Positions 28,486 to 36,859 of a stretch of 64,000 nt of DNA are shown piece by piece. A program made the translations under genes and the position numbers. Source of the DNA: EW11 sp035765635 (GTDB taxonomy: Bacteria > Verrucomicrobiota > Verrucomicrobiia > Opitutales > Opitutaceae); contig DASTWZ010000042.1 in the NCBI GenBank assembly GCA_035765635.1, positions 62,001-126,000 on the forward strand. Direction: 5' to 3'. Under the pieces are notes generated by a model that saw only the letters and a list, made by a program, of their open reading frames with translations, did not search any database and had not been told where the DNA came from. Each line of letters opens with the position of its first letter. The first letter of the stretch is position 1.

Positions 28486-28581
28486 GTAGGGCAAGCGGTC
28501 CCTCGCGAGCCGCTTTGACGTATAGCTCAACTCGGAGGTTAGGCCATACGGTTGCGGCTCGCGAGGGACCGCTCGCCCTAC
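28486..28581. repeat. Long palindromic intergenic element (REP/MITE-like)
   Basis: Two 28-bp arms (28486-28513 and 28554-28581) are inverted copies differing at one position; the arm starts GTAGGGCAAGCGGTCCCTCG. A 40-bp spacer separates them, so the transcript could form a very stable hairpin. It lies between the AraC and TonB receptor genes. No transposase is nearby. Confidence 0.8.
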
Positions 28582-28670
28582 CCACTGAGGCTGGCCATGC
28601 TTACATTCTTCATACTGCATTCTTACTTCTTCCTTAGCGCGCCGCGCTATGCCCCTTTGCGGCTAAAATA

Positions 28671-28706
28671 GTCGTAATCAAAACGTCGGCTTTGCGACGT
28701 TTAGCC
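28671..28706 (+). other. Nested hairpin in the leader of the TonB receptor gene
   Basis: AACGTCG (28682-28688) pairs with CGACGTT (28695-28701) around a 6-nt loop, and GGCTAAA (28671-28677) can alternatively pair with TTTAGCC (28700-28706). The two pairings share two bases, so they are partly exclusive. It lies 140 bp before the start codon and may be an operator or leader RNA structure. Confidence 0.35.
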
Positions 28707-28845
28707 ATGCGCGTTTTTGAATATTCTACGCGTGCCTGCGTGCAACGCCGCCCATTGCCATCTGGTCCGGGTTGCTCGATTTCGTCTCTTCTTTCGCCCC
28801 ACTTCCCCTCGGGGCCGACAAGAAAGATTCGAAACCAACATCCCA

Positions 28846-31134
28846 ATGAATCCCACGAAAACCAGACTCACCATGCTCCTGGCCGTGCTCGGTGGCACGC
28901 TGCCGGTTGCGGCTCAAACCGCCCCAACGCAGAGCGCCGAGCCCGACGATAAAATTCTGAAGCTCGACGAATTTGTCGTCACCTCGGCGGCCACTTCCGG
29001 ATACCGCGCCACGAACTCAATCACCGCCACCGGCGTCGGAACACAAATCGGCGACACGCCGAGCACCATCTCCGTCGTCACCAAGGATCTGCTCGCGGAT
29101 ACGCGGACGGATCTCATCAACGACGCGCTGCGATTCGTTCCAGGTGTAGTGACCTCGCCGACCAATGAGTCTCAGCCTTTCGTTCGCGGATTTCAGGGCA
29201 CGTACACGCTTCGAAATGGCGTGTTCAGGCGACAAAATCTGACGACTTGGAATGTTGACCGCGTCGAAGTCATCCAGGGGCCATCATCGATTTTCTATAG
29301 TAATATTCGACCGGGCGGCGTGATTAATTACGTCACGACCAAGCCGGTGTTCGCCCAGAATTTTATCGATCTCAACTTGTCGGGCGGCAGTTACGATTAC
29401 CGTCGCGCAGAAGCCGCGTTCAACGGCGCCATCGGCAAGAACCTGGCGTTCCGCGTGGATGTGGGAAGTTTGGATACTAATTCTTTCCGCGAGCAATTCC
29501 ACGAAAAACAGACCTTTATCAGTCTTTCAGCGCTGTGGAATATAACACCGAATCAAGTGGTCAGCTTCGAGATCGCGGATGAAGAAACTGACAGAAGAAA
29601 TGCTTGGAGTTCATATTGGACGCCGCTGACGAACTCTCGTTATTGGAACAACCCCGCGGCAATTGCCTCCGGCCAAAACGTCACCACCTGGATGGCAGCA
29701 AACTATCCGGGACTGCCGGCGTATGATGAGTTTGCTCCATTCGCCCCAAGTCCAAACGACCCGTATGGACGCGTAACCCCGGTCTTGTCGAAGTCCTACG
29801 CGCGCAATAGCGACAAGCCGATCGATCTCACTTACCACGCCAAGTTGACGGACCAACTCGCGTTCAGCCTCGTCCTGAACTATGCGTGGGAAAACGCCGA
29901 GGGCACCAATCCGGTGCTGAGCGATCCGTTGGCCAATGATACCGTGCCGAACGCCGCGGTTGAATTCTTCAAGAACGCCCGCGATTCGTATAATGTAAAC
30001 TCGCGCCTCACTTATCGGTTCAAGTTCGCCGGCATCAATAATACAGCGATGCTCGGCAACGACAACCAGTGGGTGACCCTGCGCAATCCGGTCGTTAACG
30101 GCAGTTCCAATCAGAGAGGTCCGACCTATTTCTACGATCCGAAGACAACGCCTCCGCCCAACGCCGACGTTTCGTATCAATTATCCACGGCTCCGCTGAA
30201 TTCGCTGCGCGACACGCTTCAATATTTTCGAGGCACATATATCGTCGACCAAGCTTCGATGCTGAACGATACGCTGTTTTTGACCGCAGGCGTTCGGTAC
30301 ACGGATTTCAAACAGCATATCTCCTATCCCGGCCACCCCGAGATTACGGCGCAACCAGATGCGCTGGCCAAGCGGTGGACTCCGCAGCTGGGCGCATTGT
30401 ATAAAGTCGTGAAAGGCATCGGCGTGTTTGGCACTTATTCGGAGTCAGTCATTCCGCAGACCCAGATCGATGCTTCGGGAAAATCGGTGGAACCGATTTT
30501 GGCCAAGGGTTATGATATCGGCATCAAAACCGATTTACTCGACGGCCGCCTGACCAGCACGATCGATTATTATCAAATCAACGAAACCAACGTGGCAGTC
30601 GTCGACCCGGTCGCGAATGTTGCGCACGGCCTGCCCGCGGGGCAGACGGTGTTCGCGTATTATACATACGGAAACGCGCAGCGTGTTCGTGGCGCGCAGG
30701 TGGATTTGAACTTTAATATAAGCGACGACTACCAGCTCATCCTCGGGATGAATCACTTCTTCGAGGCGGATTTTGTCGCTCCGCAATCGAATCCTTTGAA
30801 CGTTGGCGTGCCGCTCCCATACCAGCCGGAAAATACATTCACCGTCTGGAACCGTTATCACGTCAGCTCAGGTTCCTTGGCCGGGTTTTTCGTCGGCGGC
30901 GGCTTTCATTATAATTCACGCGCGGCGTTGGGCGGATCCTTCAATAACTCCCAAGTGTTCGTGCCCTCGTTCATGGTTTGGGATGGGCTCGTGGGCTACC
31001 AGACGAAATTGCTGGGTCACAAGGTCGAGTTTCGCGTCAACGTGAAGAACCTGTTTGATAAAGAATACCGGGATGCCTTTGGCGTCTTCAACAGTCCGCG
31101 GACGATCATCGGCACTGTTTCGACAAGATTCTAA
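28846..31134 (+). CDS. TonB-dependent outer-membrane receptor (siderophore-receptor-like length)
   Basis: The 762-residue protein has a signal peptide (LTMLLAVLGGTLPVAAQ), a start region ILKLDEFVVTSA that may include the TonB box, a plug (PSTISVVTKDLLADTRTDLI, VEVIQGPSSIFYSNIRPGGVINY) and a barrel ending in Phe (GTVSTRF). ATG 28846 opens a clean signal peptide; the frame extends to 28717 without support. It lies between AraC- and LacI-type regulators, next to the GH59 operon, so it may import oligosaccharides made by those enzymes. The length and plug also resemble siderophore receptors, so the cargo is open. Confidence 0.92.
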   Translation: MNPTKTRLTMLLAVLGGTLPVAAQTAPTQSAEPDDKILKLDEFVVTSAATSGYRATNSITATGVGTQIGDTPSTISVVTKDLLADTRTDLINDALRFVPGVVTSPTNESQPFVRGFQGTYTLRNGVFRRQNLTTWNVDRVEVIQGPSSIFYSNIRPGGVINYVTTKPVFAQNFIDLNLSGGSYDYRRAEAAFNGAIGKNLAFRVDVGSLDTNSFREQFHEKQTFISLSALWNITPNQVVSFEIADEETDRRNAWSSYWTPLTNSRYWNNPAAIASGQNVTTWMAANYPGLPAYDEFAPFAPSPNDPYGRVTPVLSKSYARNSDKPIDLTYHAKLTDQLAFSLVLNYAWENAEGTNPVLSDPLANDTVPNAAVEFFKNARDSYNVNSRLTYRFKFAGINNTAMLGNDNQWVTLRNPVVNGSSNQRGPTYFYDPKTTPPPNADVSYQLSTAPLNSLRDTLQYFRGTYIVDQASMLNDTLFLTAGVRYTDFKQHISYPGHPEITAQPDALAKRWTPQLGALYKVVKGIGVFGTYSESVIPQTQIDASGKSVEPILAKGYDIGIKTDLLDGRLTSTIDYYQINETNVAVVDPVANVAHGLPAGQTVFAYYTYGNAQRVRGAQVDLNFNISDDYQLILGMNHFFEADFVAPQSNPLNVGVPLPYQPENTFTVWNRYHVSSGSLAGFFVGGGFHYNSRAALGGSFNNSQVFVPSFMVWDGLVGYQTKLLGHKVEFRVNVKNLFDKEYRDAFGVFNSPRTIIGTVSTRF

Positions 31135-31146
31135 GTGAGTAGCATA

Positions 31147-31178
31147 GAACGACGGCACGTTAAATCGTGCCGTCGTTC
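31147..31178 (+). terminator. Strong hairpin after the TonB receptor gene
   Basis: A perfect 13-bp stem (GAACGACGGCACG with its complement) around a TTAAAT loop begins 12 bp past the stop. It is not followed by a U tract (AAACTTCC), so it may also serve to stabilise the mRNA end. Confidence 0.65.
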
Positions 31179-31391
31179 AAACTTCCAAGGCGTGCCCCCG
31201 CCCACATCAGGCGAATCGGGACGATCATTGTTTCCGTTTTGCAAATATTAAGGGGGGAGAGTCGCGCCGAAGAGGTCCAGGATGAGATTTCAGTGGCCAG
31301 GCGGGGGAGTTCCGGAAAACGAGCGTTCAAAATTCAATCGCGTGCGCGGTGAATCCTCGCTCTTCTCAAAGGCAAATCTCCCTTTGTATTT

Positions 31392-32441
31392 GTGAAGAAA
31401 TCAGCCGCGAAGAAAAACGCCACCCAGAGTCCTGTCCTGCCGGCCGACGCCGGCACGAAGCAAGTGAGCGATCCTCTCCGGGGCGCGAAGAAAGCCACGA
31501 TTTATGATTTGGCGCGATTGGCGAAAGTCTCGCCCGGGACAGTCAGCCGCGTTTTGAATAATCGCGACCGAGTGAAAGCAGAGACGCGCGAGAGCGTGCT
31601 GCGAGCGGCTGCGGCATTGAACATCAAGCCGCAGGTCTCCGTGCGAAATCGAGAGATCGTTATACTTTCGGAGCCGACGTATCCGGATCGCTTCGGCGGA
31701 TACTCGGCGACGCTCACGGCGCATCTTTCGTATGCGTTTTCTCGCCGAAATATCGGAGTGCTGCTGCCGCTGAATCCATTGGAAGAATTGCCGACAAAAT
31801 TCTTCGACGGGGTGGTGGTGGTCACGCAGGACAAGGCGCTCCGGAGCCTCGTCTTGGAGTTGGAGAAACGCATGCCCGTCGTGCATATCGATAAATTTCC
31901 CGTGGAGTTGGGGGAATATATTGTCTGTTCGGATCACTTCAGCGCGGGGTACCTCGCCGCGAGACACTTCGTGGAGCGAGGGAAGCGAAAGCCTGCATTT
32001 CTGGGCGGAAACTACCCGGCATTTGCGGAACGCCTCCGGGGCTTTCGGCAGGCGCTGACGGAAGCGGGAATTCCGATCGACGAGCAATGCGCTTCGCTTT
32101 TCGGACCGGACATGAATCACGTTTCGATCGTCACGAAAATCGTCCGCGCGGGAGCTGATGCGATTTACGCGCCTGGCTCGAGCTTCGAGGCGCTCGAATG
32201 CCTGCATATCCTCGGCTATGTAAAAGGGCTTAGGATACCCAATGACATCGCGGTCATCGGTGGTGAGAACGAACGTGTCTCGGCTTTGCTGAATCCGCCG
32301 CTCACCACGATCGAAGAGCCTTTGCGGGAAATGGCGGAGCAAGCCGTCGATTTGCTGGATCGACTCACCATGGGGGAAAATATCGCCAAGCGAAACTTCA
32401 TGCTGCCGGTTCGGTTGATCGATCGATATTCTGTGCTTTAG
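31392..32441 (+). CDS. LacI-family transcriptional regulator
   Basis: The 349-residue protein starts with GTG and has a Lys-rich, low-complexity N-terminus of about 33 residues. The LacI helix-turn-helix with hinge helix follows (TIYDLARLAKVSPGTVSRVLNN, residues 36-57), then a periplasmic-binding-protein-like effector domain (FDGVVVVTQD, HFSAGYLAARHFVERGKRKPAFLGG, NDIAVIGGEN, PPLTTIEEPLREMAEQAVDLL). The long N-terminal extension is unusual; a later start is possible but would have to lie before residue 36. It sits between a TonB receptor and the pectin island and probably represses one of them until a sugar binds. Confidence 0.92.
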   Translation: MKKSAAKKNATQSPVLPADAGTKQVSDPLRGAKKATIYDLARLAKVSPGTVSRVLNNRDRVKAETRESVLRAAAALNIKPQVSVRNREIVILSEPTYPDRFGGYSATLTAHLSYAFSRRNIGVLLPLNPLEELPTKFFDGVVVVTQDKALRSLVLELEKRMPVVHIDKFPVELGEYIVCSDHFSAGYLAARHFVERGKRKPAFLGGNYPAFAERLRGFRQALTEAGIPIDEQCASLFGPDMNHVSIVTKIVRAGADAIYAPGSSFEALECLHILGYVKGLRIPNDIAVIGGENERVSALLNPPLTTIEEPLREMAEQAVDLLDRLTMGENIAKRNFMLPVRLIDRYSVL

Positions 32442-33061
32442 AGGGACGCTATATTTAGGGCGCACTTTATTTATTATCGCGGGAGTCGTTCGCGGGTGGC
32501 TTAAAGAATGCCGGCGTGAACGCGCGGCCTTAGAGAATGCCGGCGAGGACGCCAGCGCTCCCGGTGCGCCTCCTGCGCCCTGGAGGGGCGCACTCGGCGC
32601 CGAGCGTCGGCGTTTCGCCGATGTCGGCCACTGGGAGCGCTGGCGTCCACGCCGGCATTCTCAACATTCCGCGCGCCTGCGCGCCGCACTTTTCATCCAC
32701 CGCGGCTGCGCCGCCGCCTTGATGTAGGCCAGCCGGGAGGCTGGCGTTCCGTTGGCTCGTCGGATCGCTGCGTTTGACTGTCAGAGAAACAATCGAGATT
32801 TGGTGAAGAACAGTTTTATGAAATGCGAAACAATCGGTCTACGCTTTTGGCGGCCTGGCAGGTGGCAACTGCCGGCAGCTTTCCCGCTCGATACCCTGCT
32901 GCAATGGCTTCTTTCCCCAACCCAAGGAAAACGGCAACGCACCCCTGATCCTGTTTTGCTCACACTTCGTCCGGCTTCTTTGCGCGACGGACGGACCGGC
33001 TTTCGCCGCCGAACCGATCGTTTTTTCTCCCTGAAACCCAAAGTTTAATCCTGGTTAAATC
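32442..33061. other. Long intergenic region upstream of the GH43 gene (620 bp)
   Basis: No gene is supported. The left half is filled by the palindromic repeat at 32501-32662 and a small stem (GCCAGCC/GGCTGGC near 32725). The right half, 32750-33061, should hold the rightward GH43 promoter; I saw no clear -35/-10 pair. Confidence 0.5.
32501..32662. repeat. Composite palindromic repeat with 34-bp inverted arms
   Basis: Arms at 32533-32566 and 32629-32662 are inverted copies with two differences out of 34 (the arm begins GAGAATGCCGGCGAGGACGC). Smaller stems fill the 62-bp interior (for example CGGCG/CGCCG near 32610). A degenerate direct copy of the arm's start is at 32501-32523, 29 bp before the second copy at 32530-32552. 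The whole could fold into a multi-branched hairpin. Confidence 0.78.
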
Positions 33062-34939
33062 ATGTTTAGTTCCATTCTACCCCCACTGCGACTCCGTGGC
33101 TTTGCCCGCGCGTTCGTCTCGACCACGATCCTTGGAATTCTGTCCGCCGCCTTTGCTTCGGCTGCGATCATCACCAACGACGTTTTTTGGAAGGATACCT
33201 CTGGAAACAACATCTACTCCCAAGGCGGCGGCGTCTTCAAATTCGGCAACACCTACTACTGGTACGGCGTGAAATATGCCGGCGCCGTGACTTATGCCGC
33301 GAATCCGCACGGCCAGAACGGCGACACGACGTTCCAAGCGGTGACGTGCTATAGCTCGACCGACCTCGTCAACTGGAAGTTTGAAAACAATATCGTCACG
33401 CCAAGCACGCCAGGTCTGGGCAACCCTGGTTGGTTCGGCCGGTTGGGCGTGTTCTACAACGCGTCGACTTCAAAATACGTTCTCGTCGCGCAGTATTATG
33501 GCTCGATGGGAGAGGGGAATGTTTACTTCACCGGCAGCTCGCCCACGGCGAACTTTTCCTTTGCCACGGTGCAGACTCCCGTTCCCGGAGTGGCCAACAG
33601 CCACACGGGCGACCAGACGGTGTTCACCGACACTGACGGTCAATCCTACCTGATCTGCTCCAGCGCGAATGGACGCTCGAACTGGTATGTCGCCCGGTTC
33701 AATTCAAACGGCATCGGCACGCAGACTGCCGTTCGCATCGGCGGCGGCACGGGCCGCGAGGGGAACTGCATGTTCAAATACAACGGGCGGTATTATTTTT
33801 GCTCTTCCGACCTCTACGGTTGGAACGCGTCGCGCTGCTACTACATCAGCGCCACCAACATCTTTGGACCCTACGGCGCCGAGGGGCAAATGACCAACGC
33901 GGCGACGGACTACTGCCACGTGACGCAGACCGGCTTCTTCATCACTGTGGCGGGGACTTCCGGCACGACGGTGATCTTCTGCGGAGATCGTTGGGCGGAC
34001 TTCGCTGGCAATGGCAACGGCTACAACCAGTGGTGCCCCGTCACCTTCAATGGCACGACCCCGATCTTCAATTCACTGAGCAAATGGGACCTGAACGCCG
34101 CCGCAGGCACGTGGTCGGTCGCACCGGGAAACAATTATGTGAAGAACCCCTCGTATGAGGCGGATCGCATCAGTCTCAGCACGGCGACGGGATGGGTCAC
34201 AGGCAGTAACTCGGGCAACGCCGGCGGTAGTGGCGATGGCCGCACAGGAGACTACTTCTACCATCACACCGGCTCGTCGACCACGCGTCAGACCATCACG
34301 GGTTTGCCGAATGGAGTGTACACGCTGAAAGTTTGGCACCGCAGCGCGGGAGGCCAGAGCACCTGCCGCATGTTCGCACGCAACTACGGCGGGTCACAGC
34401 TCAACACGAACCTGAACACGCCTGTGTCCACGTGGACGCAGCGGAGCATCTCGAACATCAACGTGACCAACGGCTCGATCGAAATTGGCATCGAGTCGGT
34501 CGGCGCATGGGTCGATTTCGAGGATTGGGAGCTGACTGGCGGCAGCACGCCGCCACCTCCAGGGGACACGTACCAAGCGGAATCCGGCGTCCTCGGCGGC
34601 GGCGCGACAGCCGATAGCAACAACGGTGGTTTCAATGGCTCGGGATTCGTGAACTTCCCCGCTAGCGGCGGCACGCTCACGATCAACAACGTCGATGGCA
34701 ATGGCGGCGGGGCGAAGACCCTCTCCATCCGTTACGCCAACGGCACCACGTCGAGCCGCACGGGCTCGATCAGCGTGAATGGGGCGACCTCTGGCATCAC
34801 GTTCAACCCGACGGGAGCGTGGAACACGTGGGCTACGATGAACGTGAATATCACGCTCAACAATAACACCACGAACACCATCAGCTTCGCCTCCACGGGC
34901 TCCGATCTCGGCAACATCGACGAGATCACCGTCCCATAG
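33062..34939 (+). CDS. Secreted GH43 enzyme (subfamily 24/34-like) with two binding modules
   Basis: The 625-residue protein has a signal peptide (TTILGILSAAFASA) and a five-bladed GH43 propeller (about 35-350). Its start, NDVFWKDTSGNNIYSQGGGVFKFGNTYYWYG, split here as NDVFWKDTSGN and GGGVFKFGNTYYWYG, is the pattern of subfamilies acting on beta-galactosyl links. A galactose-binding-like jelly roll (NYVKNPSYEADR, about 360-490), a PPPP linker and a CBM35/CBM6-like module (about 503-625) follow. Some GH43_24 enzymes are exo-beta-1,3-galactanases; subfamily is not certain here. It is first of the rightward pair with PL9. Confidence 0.87.
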   Translation: MFSSILPPLRLRGFARAFVSTTILGILSAAFASAAIITNDVFWKDTSGNNIYSQGGGVFKFGNTYYWYGVKYAGAVTYAANPHGQNGDTTFQAVTCYSSTDLVNWKFENNIVTPSTPGLGNPGWFGRLGVFYNASTSKYVLVAQYYGSMGEGNVYFTGSSPTANFSFATVQTPVPGVANSHTGDQTVFTDTDGQSYLICSSANGRSNWYVARFNSNGIGTQTAVRIGGGTGREGNCMFKYNGRYYFCSSDLYGWNASRCYYISATNIFGPYGAEGQMTNAATDYCHVTQTGFFITVAGTSGTTVIFCGDRWADFAGNGNGYNQWCPVTFNGTTPIFNSLSKWDLNAAAGTWSVAPGNNYVKNPSYEADRISLSTATGWVTGSNSGNAGGSGDGRTGDYFYHHTGSSTTRQTITGLPNGVYTLKVWHRSAGGQSTCRMFARNYGGSQLNTNLNTPVSTWTQRSISNINVTNGSIEIGIESVGAWVDFEDWELTGGSTPPPPGDTYQAESGVLGGGATADSNNGGFNGSGFVNFPASGGTLTINNVDGNGGGAKTLSIRYANGTTSSRTGSISVNGATSGITFNPTGAWNTWATMNVNITLNNNTTNTISFASTGSDLGNIDEITVP

Positions 34940-34986
34940 GAAACGGCATCGATCTGGCAGCCCGGCACGAGCGCTGGGCTGCTCTT

Positions 34987-35012
34987 CCGCCACCTGGTTT
35001 CACCGGTGGCGG
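34987..35012 (+). terminator. Hairpin between GH43 and PL9 genes
   Basis: An 8-bp stem CCGCCACC/GGTGGCGG around a 10-nt loop is followed by CATTTCC. A second 7-bp stem GCAGCCC/GGGCTGC lies just before it (34957-34982). The pair probably reduces read-through from GH43 into PL9. Confidence 0.5.
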
Positions 35013-35039
35013 CATTTCCACGTTCGACTCTGCATCGTC

Positions 35040-36674
35040 ATGAAAAACAATTCCTCGTCTCACTCACCGCGCTCCCTTTTGCGCCCGGCATTGAAGGTTC
35101 TTTCGCTGGTTCTCCTGGTTCCGGTCTCGGCTTTCGCTGCGACGTTTTATGTCTCGCCCACGGGCAGCGACAGCAATCCCGGCACGCAGGCCGCTCCTTT
35201 CCGCAGCATCACTCGCGCGCAAAGCGCGGCGTCCTCCGGCGACACTGTTCTCCTCCGCGGGGGCACCTACAGCGGGTTCACCATCGCCGGTTCCGACAGC
35301 AACTACAATTTCGTCCATCACATCACGAAGAGCGGCATCACCTACGCCGCATTCACAGGTGAGACGCCGATTTTCAATTTCGCGGGCACAACCACGGCGA
35401 AACGCGTGGCCGCGTTCCGAATCGCGACCGGCGTTTCCAACGTGACCTTCCGCGGCTTTCAAGTCGTCGGCGTGCCTGTCGGCTCGCAGAAACAATCCGA
35501 GTGCTTCCGCATCCAGGGCAATGCGCATTTCGATCGCGTCGTCTGCCGTGATGGCCAGGCCAACGGATTCTATTTCACGACCGACGGCTCGGGCTCGTGC
35601 ACGAATTGCGACGCCTACAATCTCATCGGCGTAGGCCAGTCGGTGGGAAACACTGACGGCTTCGGCGCGCATGCGGGCGCTGTGACGTTCACCGGCTGCC
35701 GTTCGTGGAATAACAGCGACGATGGTTTCGACTGCATTTCGACATCGGGGCAGGTCATCTTCGATCACTGCTGGGCGTACAACATGAGAAACGGCGGCGA
35801 CTCCAACGGATTCAAAGTCGGCGGTTATGGCCTGACCGGTGCGGTGGCGAATCCGATGCCTTCACACATTGTCCGCTTCTGTCTTTCCGCGAATAACGGG
35901 TCCAACGGCTTCTACGCCAATCATCAACCGGGCAAGGCGGCGGACTGGACGAACAACACGGCCTACAACAACGGCAACGCGAATTTCAACATGCTCGAGC
36001 AAGTCAGCACGACGAATCGCACGGATATCCCGGGCACGCGTGAAGTGTTTCACTACAATATCGCGTTCACGGGCACGACCATCGCGAACGACAACAATCC
36101 AGCTTCGAACAAGACCAACAACTCGTGGACCAAGTCAGGCGTGTCCGTCACTTCGGCTGATTTCCAGAGCCTCGATGCGACGCAAATAACCGCCGCGCGC
36201 CAGGCGGATGGTTCACTCCCGGTGATCGCGTTCATGCGTCTCACCAGTGGCAGCGACCTTGCTGGCATGGGATGTTTTACGGGCAGCACGCCAACACCCA
36301 ACACGTATCAGGCCGAATCGGCAGCGGCGTCGGGAGGAGTCACCTTCGACAGCAACAACAGTGGTTTTCACGGCACTGGTTTCGCCAACTTCCCGGCCAG
36401 CGGCGGGACGCTGACGTTCAACAGCGTCGACGGCAACGGCGGCGGAGCGAAGAGCCTCGCGATCCGCTACGCCAACGGTGGCACTGCAAGCCGGACCGGC
36501 ACGATCACGGTGAACGGAATGAGCGCGAACATCACGTTCAACCCGACCGGCTCCTGGACCACGTGGGCGACGTTGAACGTGAACATCACGCTCAACAACA
36601 ACGCCTCGAATACGATCGCGTTCTCATCCGTAGGCAACGACCTCGGCAACATCGACGAGATCACAGTGCCGTAG
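35040..36674 (+). CDS. Secreted PL9 pectate lyase with C-terminal CBM35-like module
   Basis: The 544-residue protein has a signal peptide (VLSLVLLVPVSAFA) and a right-handed beta-helix starting with FYVSPTGSDSNPGTQAAPF. PL9 motifs are present: calcium-ligand segments GNTDGFGAH and NNSDDGFDC, and the probable catalytic Lys259 in SNGFKVGGYG, followed by RFCLSANNGSNGFYANHQ. Residues from about 422 form the same CBM35/CBM6-like module as in GH43. It cleaves polygalacturonan or rhamnogalacturonan by beta-elimination, acting outside the cell. The last bases of its module are almost identical to those of GH43, a sign of recent exchange. Confidence 0.93.
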   Translation: MKNNSSSHSPRSLLRPALKVLSLVLLVPVSAFAATFYVSPTGSDSNPGTQAAPFRSITRAQSAASSGDTVLLRGGTYSGFTIAGSDSNYNFVHHITKSGITYAAFTGETPIFNFAGTTTAKRVAAFRIATGVSNVTFRGFQVVGVPVGSQKQSECFRIQGNAHFDRVVCRDGQANGFYFTTDGSGSCTNCDAYNLIGVGQSVGNTDGFGAHAGAVTFTGCRSWNNSDDGFDCISTSGQVIFDHCWAYNMRNGGDSNGFKVGGYGLTGAVANPMPSHIVRFCLSANNGSNGFYANHQPGKAADWTNNTAYNNGNANFNMLEQVSTTNRTDIPGTREVFHYNIAFTGTTIANDNNPASNKTNNSWTKSGVSVTSADFQSLDATQITAARQADGSLPVIAFMRLTSGSDLAGMGCFTGSTPTPNTYQAESAAASGGVTFDSNNSGFHGTGFANFPASGGTLTFNSVDGNGGGAKSLAIRYANGGTASRTGTITVNGMSANITFNPTGSWTTWATLNVNITLNNNASNTIAFSSVGNDLGNIDEITVP

Positions 36675-36704
36675 GAAGGCACGCGAAAGCGAGCCGCACT
36701 TATC

Positions 36705-36782
36705 GCGCGCGGCCGCCCCGCGCGCTCACCGTCAAGTCCGCGGCTGCGCCGCGGTTGGGAGGTTTGCAGGCGAGACGCCTGC
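36705..36782. repeat. Cluster of three GC-rich hairpins downstream of PL9
   Basis: Three perfect stems follow each other: GCGCGCGG/CCGCGCGC (36705-36725), CCGCGGC/GCCGCGG (36738-36754) and GCAGGCG/CGCCTGC (36766-36782). The first may terminate PL9. The last, with GCAGGCGAGACGCCTGCGCT, resembles the arm of the palindrome at 32533-32566 (GCCGGCGAGGACGCCAGCGC). Confidence 0.65.
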
Positions 36783-36859
36783 GCTCCGAGCTAGAACTGC
36801 ATCCTAACGTCCGAACTGGGCCACGCGCAGGCGGCTTTTGACGGAGTTTTCTTCTGTGC

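Noticed and set aside
27559..28620. 353-codon minus-strand frame over the AraC-type gene and the palindrome
   Set aside because: The AraC gene on the other strand has clear helix-turn-helix motifs, and the antisense product has no recognisable features.
31401..32465. 354-codon minus-strand frame opposite the LacI-type gene
   Set aside because: It is the antisense shadow of a textbook LacI protein; no signal, domain or start context.
28486..32662. Possible insertion sequence or CRISPR in the repeat-rich spacers
   Set aside because: The repeats are inverted, irregular and few; there are no regularly spaced direct repeats and no transposase or cas gene nearby.
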